DNA of 58,898 nucleotides. It comes from Dinoroseobacter sp034111085 (GTDB lineage: Bacteria; Pseudomonadota; Alphaproteobacteria; Rhodobacterales; Rhodobacteraceae). The stretch's first letter is position 1; the number at the start of each line of letters is the position of its first letter. Shown in pieces: positions 17,238 through 24,826 of the stretch. A program made the translations under genes and the position numbers. The notes beneath the pieces were generated by a model. The model was not told where the DNA came from, searched no databases, and was given only the letters and a program-made list of their open reading frames with translations. The DNA lies in assembly GCA_034111085.1 (NCBI GenBank), contig JAWUXZ010000002.1, positions 1 through 58,898 on the forward strand, read 5' to 3'.

Positions 17238-18253
17238 GCGAGACCAAACGCCCGCCATATTTCCCGCCACCCACGCCAAAGCCTGCCAAGGTGGCGATCT
17301 TTGCGCGCACGCCGCCTGCGGTTTTTGCCTCAATCATGGGCGCATTCGGGATCGGGCTGGCATGGCGCGCCTACGCCTACAGCTTCGCCAAGGAACCTAT
17401 TATTTCCGAGATGATCCTTGGTGCAACCTCGCTGCTGTTTCTCTTTGCGCTACTGGCCTATGCGTCCAAAATTTTTCGCCGTCCGGGCGTGGTGATCGAC
17501 GAGTTAAAGGTCTTGCCCGGACGTGCCGGGATGGCAGCCGGATCGCTGTGCCTTGCGCTTTTGGCCGCAACTTTAGTGCCTTATGCGCCGTCGGTGGCGC
17601 GGATTGTGATGGGCCTCGCAATGTCCAGCCATGTGGCCTTGGCCGTGTTGATGATCTGGGTGCTTACCAGCGGCCCGCCTGAGCAGCGTCAGGTCACCCC
17701 AGTCTGGCACCTCAGCTTTGCAGGCTTCATCCTCTTGCCGTTGTCGGCAATCCCGCTTGGATTTTCGGCACTCGCACAGTTAATATTCCTCGCCATGGTG
17801 CTGGTGGCCTTCGTGATCTACGCGATCAGCTTGGGCCAGTTGATCCGTCGCGGTCCGCCACCGCCACTGCGACCTTTACTTGCAATTCATCTTGCCCCGG
17901 TCAGCCTGTTTGCGACGGTATCTATCCTGTTTGGCTATCCCCAAATCGCTTTGGCGAGCGCCAGTCTCGCGACACTCGTGCTGGCGCTTTTGCTGCTCAA
18001 AGCACGCTACCTGATTGCCTCCGGGTTCAGCCCGCTTTGGGGCGCGTTCACCTTTCCGCTGGCCGCATATACAGGAATGCTGCTGACATTGGGCGGCATG
18101 GGACTTGGCCCGCTTTACGGCGATGTCGCACGGGTTGCGGGCGTTTGTCTGTTGGTCGTCTGCAGTGGCTTGATCGGATACATCCTGACCCGCGTGCTGA
18201 AAATGTGGATGAACGGAACTTTGGCTGCAAAAACCAATGCTGCGATCGCATAA
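17234..18253 (+). CDS. TDT/TehA-type membrane transporter
   Basis: A 339-residue integral membrane protein of the tellurite-resistance/dicarboxylate transporter (TDT, SLAC1-like) family. About ten hydrophobic helices are spread from residue 30 to 330. The N terminus (MSETKRPPYFPPPTPKPAK) is proline-rich and cytoplasmic, and the family region APPAVFASIMGAFGIGLAW-like reads here PPAVFASIMGAFGIGLAWR. Members move small anions, malate, sulfite or tellurite. The start overlaps the aldolase stop by four bases, so both are co-translated and the transporter may handle a substrate or product of that enzyme. This link is inference from gene order. Confidence 0.8.
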   Translation: MSETKRPPYFPPPTPKPAKVAIFARTPPAVFASIMGAFGIGLAWRAYAYSFAKEPIISEMILGATSLLFLFALLAYASKIFRRPGVVIDELKVLPGRAGMAAGSLCLALLAATLVPYAPSVARIVMGLAMSSHVALAVLMIWVLTSGPPEQRQVTPVWHLSFAGFILLPLSAIPLGFSALAQLIFLAMVLVAFVIYAISLGQLIRRGPPPPLRPLLAIHLAPVSLFATVSILFGYPQIALASASLATLVLALLLLKARYLIASGFSPLWGAFTFPLAAYTGMLLTLGGMGLGPLYGDVARVAGVCLLVVCSGLIGYILTRVLKMWMNGTLAAKTNAAIA

Positions 18254-18336
18254 GCCACACCTGTAGGGCTTCCCTTTTGCCCACCTCCATGAAATAGCAA
18301 ATCGCCAAATGGGATCGGGCGGAAAGGATCGCAAAC

Positions 18337-19788
18337 ATGGATATTCGAGAAGCACTCACCTTTGATGATGTGCTCTTGGTGCCGGGGGCGAGCACAGTTT
18401 TGCCCAGCACTGCAGACACGCGGACGCGACTGACCAAATCGATTAGCCTCAATATTCCGCTACTCAGCTCGGCCATGGACACTGTGACCGAGGCAAGGAT
18501 GGCGATTGCTATGGCACAAGCCGGCGGTATCGGAGTGGTGCACCGGAACTTGGATGTCGAGACGCAGGCCCGTGAAGTTCGCAGGGTCAAACGCTTCGAG
18601 TCCGGTATTGTCTATAACCCGATCACCTTGCGTCCAGATGAGACCGTTGCCGACGCAAAAGCTCTGCAAGAACGCTACCGCGTCACGGGCTTTCCAGTGG
18701 TTGACGCAGCCGGACGTGTGTTGGGCATCGTGACCAACCGCGATATGCGTTTTGCCACCGATGACAATACGCCGGTATCCGTGATGATGAGCTCGCAAAA
18801 TCTGGCAATGCTGCGCGAGCCTGCCAATCTAGCTGAGGCCAAAAGCCTGATGTACGCGCGCCGGATTGAAAAGCTGTTGATTGTCGACGGTGACGGCAAG
18901 CTGACCGGATTGCTGACAATCAAAGATATCGAACAAGCGGTGCTGAACCCGACTGCGTGCAAGGACGATCTTGGCCGTTTGCGCGTCGCCGCCGCGACAA
19001 CCGTAGGTGATGCCGGGTTTGAGCGCTCCGAGGCGCTGATTGATGCAGGCTGCGACCTGATCGTGATCGATACTGCACATGGACATTCCGCGTCTGTGGC
19101 CGAGGCCGTTGAAAGGGTCAAAGCGCTGTCTAATCAGGTCCAGGTGGTGGCCGGAAACGTGGCAACCGGGGCGGCTACGCGGGCGCTGATTGATGCAGGA
19201 GCGGACGCAATCAAGGTCGGTATTGGACCGGGCTCAATCTGTACCACGCGCATCGTCGCGGGTGTGGGTGTGCCACAGCTGACCGCAATTATGGATTGCG
19301 CGGCAGCTGCGGGTGACACGCCAGTGATTGCAGATGGCGGCATCAAATTCTCTGGTGATTTTGCCAAGGCAATTGCAGCAGGCGCGTCCTGCGCGATGGT
19401 CGGCAGTATGATTGCGGGCACCGATGAGAGCCCGGGTGAAATCATTCTATATCAAGGCCGTAGCTTTAAGAGCTATCGTGGGATGGGAAGCCTGGGCGCG
19501 ATGGCACGTGGTTCAGCGGATCGCTATTTTCAGAAAGATGCGGCGTCTGACAAGTTGGTCCCGGAAGGGATCGAGGGGCAGGTGCCTTACAAAGGATCTG
19601 CTAACGCGGTGATCCACCAACTCGTCGGTGGGCTGCGCGCCGCGATGGGATATGTCGGTGCGGCCACGGTTGAGGATATGCGCACAAAGGCCAATTTCGT
19701 GCGGATCACGGGCGCAGGTCTAAAAGAGAGCCACGTCCATGACGTGCAGATCACCCGCGAAAGCCCGAACTACCGGATGGGAGGCTAG
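18337..19788 (+). CDS. guaB: Inosine 5'-monophosphate dehydrogenase
   Basis: A 483-residue cytoplasmic enzyme that oxidises IMP to XMP with NAD, the first step of GMP synthesis. The catalytic barrel is interrupted at about residues 90-205 by a pair of CBS domains, as is usual. The catalytic cysteine is C302 in GPGSICTTRIV. The mobile flap and the potassium site regions (YRGMGSLGAM) follow. The length matches the bacterial family. It is preceded by its own intergenic stretch and is followed after two bases by the rRNA methyltransferase gene, so the two are probably one transcript. Confidence 0.96.
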   Translation: MDIREALTFDDVLLVPGASTVLPSTADTRTRLTKSISLNIPLLSSAMDTVTEARMAIAMAQAGGIGVVHRNLDVETQAREVRRVKRFESGIVYNPITLRPDETVADAKALQERYRVTGFPVVDAAGRVLGIVTNRDMRFATDDNTPVSVMMSSQNLAMLREPANLAEAKSLMYARRIEKLLIVDGDGKLTGLLTIKDIEQAVLNPTACKDDLGRLRVAAATTVGDAGFERSEALIDAGCDLIVIDTAHGHSASVAEAVERVKALSNQVQVVAGNVATGAATRALIDAGADAIKVGIGPGSICTTRIVAGVGVPQLTAIMDCAAAAGDTPVIADGGIKFSGDFAKAIAAGASCAMVGSMIAGTDESPGEIILYQGRSFKSYRGMGSLGAMARGSADRYFQKDAASDKLVPEGIEGQVPYKGSANAVIHQLVGGLRAAMGYVGAATVEDMRTKANFVRITGAGLKESHVHDVQITRESPNYRMGG

Positions 19789-19790
19789 TC

Positions 19791-20960
19791 ATGACACCAG
19801 CTGCACGCGTAGCCGCCGCGATTGAGGTTATTGAGAGCGTTCTAGACGGGCAAGCGACCGAAGCGGCCCTTTTGCAATGGGCGCGTGGCAGTCGTTATGC
19901 AGGCTCCAAGGACCGTGCTGCGGTGCGCGATCTGGTGTTCGAGGCGCGTCGCAAATGGGCATCAAGCCGCACGATTGGCGGGTCCGATACCGGGCGCGCG
20001 GTGTTGCTCGGGCTGTTGGTGCAAACGGATGCCGACATTGCGGCGCTGTTTTCCGGCGTAGGATATGGGCCCGCTGAGCTGAGCGAGGACGAGGCTGCGC
20101 GCACACCTGAGGCAGCCGATTTATCCATGGCTGAGCGCGTGGATATGCAGGAATGGCAGTGGACGAGGTTGGACGCGCAATACGGTGCCCAGGCCGAGGC
20201 ATTAGCGCTATCGCTGCGCGACCGTGCCGAGGTCTATTTGCGGGTTAACCTTGCGCGCGGAACGCGGGAGGCCGCGATTGAGGCGCTAAGCGCTTCTGGG
20301 ATCGCAACTGAACCACATCCGCTTGCCGACACTGCTCTGAAAGTCACCGCTGGGGCGAGACAAATCCGCCAAAGCGATGCGTACCAATACGGTTTGGTGG
20401 AGTTACAAGACGCAGCCTCGCAAGCCCTTAACGAGGCGCTAGAGGTCACGTCTGGCCAAAGCGTTTTGGATTATTGCGCAGGTGGCGGCGGCAAAGCCCT
20501 GGGCCTTGCGGCACTGGGTGCGCGCGTGACGGCACATGATATCTCAAGTGCGCGCATGGCCGATCTTCCGGCGCGTGCAGAGCGTGCTGAGGCCGAGATC
20601 GCATTGTGCACGCCCGATGATTTGGATCCAGATGCGCGCTTTGATCTGGTTTTATGCGATGCGCCATGTTCGGGTTCAGGCGCGTGGCGGCGCAGTCCCG
20701 ATGGGAAGTGGAAATTGACTGAGGCTGATTTGGCCGCGTTGACCCACACGCAAGTTGAAGTGCTGCAATCAGCGCAGAAATTCGTGAAACCCGGCGGCCG
20801 CTTGGCCTACGCCACATGCTCGCTCTTTGAGGCCGAGAACGACGATACGGTCGCGTCCTTTATGCAGCTATCTCCCGAATGGCAGCAGCTGAAACGCAAC
20901 GTATGGTTGCCCAGCAATGGTGGTGATGGCTTCTTCCTACAGACCCTAGAACGCGCGTAG
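19791..20960 (+). CDS. RsmB-type RNA cytosine-5 methyltransferase
   Basis: A 389-residue SAM-dependent m5C methyltransferase of the NOL1/NOP2/Sun (Fmu) family. The SAM loop VLDYCAGGGGK is at 225-235. The two family cysteines are C293 (APCSGSG) and C343 (ATCSLF), which serve as release and catalytic residues in this family. The N-terminal 140 residues are helical and may be the NusB-like part seen in RsmB. The likely target is 16S rRNA, but RsmB and other family members cannot be separated with certainty by eye. It lies two bases after guaB (ATG at 19791). Confidence 0.85.
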   Translation: MTPAARVAAAIEVIESVLDGQATEAALLQWARGSRYAGSKDRAAVRDLVFEARRKWASSRTIGGSDTGRAVLLGLLVQTDADIAALFSGVGYGPAELSEDEAARTPEAADLSMAERVDMQEWQWTRLDAQYGAQAEALALSLRDRAEVYLRVNLARGTREAAIEALSASGIATEPHPLADTALKVTAGARQIRQSDAYQYGLVELQDAASQALNEALEVTSGQSVLDYCAGGGGKALGLAALGARVTAHDISSARMADLPARAERAEAEIALCTPDDLDPDARFDLVLCDAPCSGSGAWRRSPDGKWKLTEADLAALTHTQVEVLQSAQKFVKPGGRLAYATCSLFEAENDDTVASFMQLSPEWQQLKRNVWLPSNGGDGFFLQTLERA

Positions 20961-21008
20961 CGGGAATCTAGACCCAAGAAGCAACCCTAGATTGCAATCC
21001 ATCCTCCG

Positions 21009-21023
21009 TTAAGGCATGCTTAA
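21009..21023. promoter_or_regulatory. CtrA-type box (TTAA-N7-TTAA) upstream of cckA
   Basis: TTAAGGCATGCTTAA is an exact match to the alphaproteobacterial CtrA consensus of two TTAA half sites spaced by seven bases. It is 54 bases upstream of the cckA GTG start. CckA is the kinase at the top of the CtrA phosphorelay, so the site suggests feedback control of cckA by CtrA. Confidence 0.65.
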
Positions 21024-21076
21024 TAGGTCTGCCGCCATACCCGTTCTATAGGGATGGTCCTGTACGGAGGGTCCAC

Positions 21077-23400
21077 GTGACACCACATGCCACGCTAAAA
21101 CGGCACAATTGGCGCGCCTTTCACGCCCTATTTCGGCGCTCAACTGTGCTGTTATGGGCCGCAGCGATCTTTGCGCTTGCAGCTGCAATAGCGGTGATGA
21201 TTTTCTACGCCTTGGGCTGGTAACGGCCGCAGGAACACTCCTGGCGCTCGTCGGCATCCTACGAGGGGTCGCAACCATTACCGACTGCGACCGCAGCCAT
21301 AACGAGCAGGTGTTGCAGCAATTTCTAGACACCGAAAGCGCACCAAGTATTCTGTTCGATCCAGACCATGCGGTGGTTTGGGCAAATCAATCGGCATTGT
21401 TGGCGTTTCCGAACCTCTATGAGGAGGGGATGGCAAAGAGCTTGAAGACGATTCTGCCTGATCCGACCTCGCATTTACGACAATTGCAGGCGCGACTGGG
21501 CGTCCGAGATCGTGTCACCGAGGACGTCATTACACGCAAGTCGCAATTCCGAGCGGTTTTGCATCGGATGGGGCTTGGGCGGTTATTGCTAAGGCTTGAA
21601 CAAATAACGGAAAAAGGGGTCGATGGGCCATCCAATGGCACAATAACCGCCGTGCCCATAATGACGATCAGCGCCAAGGGAACGGTGCTGTCAATGAATG
21701 AAGCAATGCGCCAGATCGTCGGTAAACGCGTGCACCATGTCGACAGGGTATTTTCCGCTCCGTTGCCGGAAACAGGTGAGGTTGCGCTGATAATGACCGC
21801 AGGTGGCGCGACCGACCGGGTGCGGGTCTACCACACGGCTTTAGCCGGAGATCGTCGCGAGGTGGCGGTGATGCAGGGCGGGCTTGGGTCCGATGCGCCC
21901 AGATCAGGGTTCAACGCCGATGACTTACCCGTAGCCTTGCTGCACTTGGGTCGAAACGGCTTGATTGTCGATGCAAACGAGCCTGCGCGTGCGCTTCTGC
22001 GCTTGGAAGAAGGGCAACCATTTGGCGCGCTCGGCGACGCGGTCAGTGATTTAGGGCGATCAATTCCAGACTGGGTGAACGAGGCGATAGGGGCTGCGAC
22101 ACCTGCCAAACCCGAAGTTGTTCGATTGCAGAACTCGACAGATGAAAACTTCATTCAGATCGGCCTGTCAGCGGGGCGACATGATGGCGTGCCCGAGGTC
22201 ACAGCCGTGCTGCATGACGCCACCGAGTTAAAAACGCTCGAATCGCAATTCGTCCAAGGCCAGAAGATGCAGGCTATAGGGCAGCTGGCAGGCGGGGTGG
22301 CACATGACTTCAACAATCTTTTAACAGCAATATCAGGGTATTGCGATCTGCTTTTGCTGCGGCATGACCAAGGCGATAGCGACTATGCGGACCTTGAGCA
22401 GATCAACCAAAACGCAAACCGCGCCTCGGCTCTTGTGGGCCAGTTACTTGCATTTTCACGCAAACAAACCCTGCTGCCAGAGGTTATAGATCTGCGCGAC
22501 ACGCTTGCGGATTTAAGCCATCTTCTCAACCGATTGGTGGGTGAAAAAATGATGCTTTCTCTCTACCATGATCCCGATTTGCCGGCTGTTCGGGCTGATA
22601 AACGGCAGTTGGAACAAGTGCTTATGAACCTAGTCGTCAATGCACGCGATGCGATGCCGGATGGCGGAGACATCACCATAGAAACAAAGCGCGTGGTGTT
22701 GACCGAGCCATTGAAGAAAGTACGCGCGGTCGTACCTATCGGCGAATATGCCTGCATTTCGGTCTGCGATCAGGGCATTGGCATACCATCTGATTTGTTA
22801 ACCAAGATTTTTGAGCCGTTCTATTCCACCAAACGTGTTGGCGAAGGCACCGGTCTTGGCCTATCAACGGCCTACGGCATCGTAAAACAATCCGGTGGCT
22901 TCATCTTTGTAGACAGCAACGTTGGCAAAGGTACTGAATTCACGCTGTTTTTCCCAAGCTACCACGGCGCGGCCGTGACGCTGCCGAAGGTGCCAGAACA
23001 GAAGGCGCTCTCAACGCCTACGGTCAATCCCGGTGATGCAGTTATCTTGTTGGTCGAAGACGAAGCCCCAGTGCGCGCGTTCGCTGCCCGCGCGCTTCGA
23101 TTGCGAGGCTTCACCGTTTTAGAAGCGGCCAGTGCAGAAGAGGCACTTGATACACTTGCCAGCGACGGGCTCCACGTCGATCTATTCGTCAGCGATGTGG
23201 TGATGCCGGGTATGGACGGGCCGAGTTGGGTCCGCAAAGCGCGCGAACACCGCCCTGAAATCAGAGCGGTCTTTGTGTCGGGCTACGCCGAAGATCTGCT
23301 TTCAGGCAGCGAATCGAGCATGGAGAACGCTGTCTTTATACCCAAGCCGTTCTCTTTGCAGCAACTCACCGAGACAGTTCAGGCCCAGTTAGAGGTTTGA
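21077..23400 (+). pseudogene. cckA: CckA-type hybrid histidine kinase, interrupted by a frameshift
   Basis: The gene starts with GTG at 21077, seven bases after GGAGG. It reads TPHATLKRHNWRAFHALF, then a complete first membrane helix (LLWAAAIFALAAAIAVMIFY), and meets TAA at 21221. The rest continues in another frame from about 21213 (LGLVTAAGTLLALVGIL, the second helix) to 23400. A single missing base near 21213-21220 would join the two. The downstream part has PAS-like segments, the His-kinase H box VAHDFNNLLTAISGY, the ATPase boxes (NLVVNARDAM, GTGLGLSTAYGI) and a C-terminal receiver (LFVSDVVMPGMDGPSW, IPKPFS). The order is that of CckA, which phosphorylates the CtrA pathway through ChpT. 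The protein is broken unless the base is a sequencing error or translation shifts frame. Confidence 0.85.
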
Positions 23401-23536
23401 GTTGGTGTGGGTAGTGCGTTTCTCGCACTTTCGACAAAGTTTCCAAGTTGCGTTTACCACCAGTTAACCACTCCCAAGCCAATATAGCAGCAGAATACAC
23501 TTGAAATGTTCTTCGTTTGATCTCATAAGGGATTCA

Positions 23537-23551
23537 GAACAGGTCAAGAAC
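23537..23551. promoter_or_regulatory. LexA (SOS) box upstream of recA
   Basis: GAAC-N7-GAAC, which on the other strand is GTTC-N7-GTTC, the alphaproteobacterial LexA consensus. It is 49 bases upstream of the recA start. A partial second copy, GTTC-N7-GATC, lies at 23508-23522. SOS control of recA is inferred. Confidence 0.8.
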
Positions 23552-23600
23552 AAAGCAGCGATTGCCGCCCAACAGGCGGTCTGGCATAAGGGGCAAGACA

Positions 23601-24686
23601 TTGGCTTTAGCGAGTTTATTAGACGTGACCGACAAACGTAGCGACGACAAAAAAGCAGCGGACAAACAAAAGGCGCTCGAAGGGGCATTGGCCCAGATTG
23701 AGCGGCAGTTTGGCAAAGGCTCAATCATGAAGTTGGGCGGTGCAAACGGCATTCAACAGATTGAATCGACCTCCACAGGGTCGCTCGGCCTGGATATCGC
23801 ACTCGGGATCGGTGGACTGCCGAAAGGCCGGATTATTGAGGTTTACGGGCCTGAATCGTCTGGCAAGACAACGCTGACACTCCACTGTATTGCCGAAGAG
23901 CAGAAGAAGGGCGGGGTCTGCGCGTTTGTGGATGCTGAACACGCACTTGATCCGCAATATGCGGGCAAGCTTGGCGTGAACCTTGAAGACTTGTTAATTA
24001 GTCAACCCGACAATGGCGAGCAAGCGCTTGAAATTACGGACACATTGGTCCGTTCCGGCGCTGTAAGCATGGTTGTGGTCGATTCCGTGGCAGCACTCAC
24101 ACCTCGGTCAGAGCTTGAAGGTGATATGGGCGACTCATCGATCGGTGTGCATGCGCGCTTGATGAGCCAAGCCATGCGCAAGCTGACTGGCTCGATTGCA
24201 CGGTCGAACTGCATGGTGATCTTCATCAATCAGATTAGGATGAAAATTGGCGTGATGTTTGGCTCGCCCGAGACGACGACAGGGGGTAATGCGCTGAAGT
24301 TTTATTCCTCAGTACGCCTCGATATCCGCCGGATTGGTGCGATCAAGGACCGAGATGAAATTGTTGGCAACGCAACACGCGTGAAAGTTGTGAAGAACAA
24401 GGTCGCGCCGCCGTTCAAACAGGTCGAGTTTGACATCATGTATGGCGAAGGCATCTCCAAGATGGGCGAGTTGCTTGATCTAGGCGTGAAGGCCGGAGTT
24501 GTTGAGAAGTCTGGTAGTTGGTTCTCTTATGGGGATGAACGGATTGGTCAGGGGCGTGAAAACGCGAAGGGCTTTCTGCGCGATAATGCGAAGACCGCCT
24601 ACGCCATCGAAGATAAAATCCGCGCGGCACATGGGCTAGATTTTGATGCGCCCCCAATCGAAGACGAGGCTGTGACCGAAGATTAA
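23601..24686 (+). CDS. recA: RecA recombinase
   Basis: A 361-residue DNA-dependent ATPase that forms filaments on single-stranded DNA, drives homologous recombination and triggers LexA cleavage. Walker A is GPESSGKT at 83-90. The signature ALKFYSSVRLDIRR and the acidic C terminus (EDEAVTED) are present. I place the start at TTG 23601: it gives ALASLLDVTDKR followed by the conserved KQKALEGALAQIERQFGKGS, and AAGGGG stands eight to nine bases upstream. No ATG in frame gives a normal N terminus. A GTG at 23625 is the alternative. A LexA box lies 49 bases before the start and a terminator follows the gene. Confidence 0.96.
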   Translation: MALASLLDVTDKRSDDKKAADKQKALEGALAQIERQFGKGSIMKLGGANGIQQIESTSTGSLGLDIALGIGGLPKGRIIEVYGPESSGKTTLTLHCIAEEQKKGGVCAFVDAEHALDPQYAGKLGVNLEDLLISQPDNGEQALEITDTLVRSGAVSMVVVDSVAALTPRSELEGDMGDSSIGVHARLMSQAMRKLTGSIARSNCMVIFINQIRMKIGVMFGSPETTTGGNALKFYSSVRLDIRRIGAIKDRDEIVGNATRVKVVKNKVAPPFKQVEFDIMYGEGISKMGELLDLGVKAGVVEKSGSWFSYGDERIGQGRENAKGFLRDNAKTAYAIEDKIRAAHGLDFDAPPIEDEAVTED

Positions 24687-24711
24687 TCGGTACGCTCAAT
24701 GAGATATAGAA

Positions 24712-24738
24712 AGGCCTCGCATTTTGCGGGGCCTTTTT
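24712..24738 (+). terminator. Rho-independent terminator after recA
   Basis: AGGCCTCGCA pairs with TGCGGGGCCT (ten pairs including one T-G wobble) around a three-base loop and is followed by a run of five T. It starts 25 bases after the recA stop and separates recA from alaS. Confidence 0.9.
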
Positions 24739-24826
24739 GTTTCAGATCAACCGCTGCCATGGACAGTATCGCGCAGCAACGCTACATCGACAGGGCGTCC
24801 AAAATTGAATGATCCAGAGTATTCCC

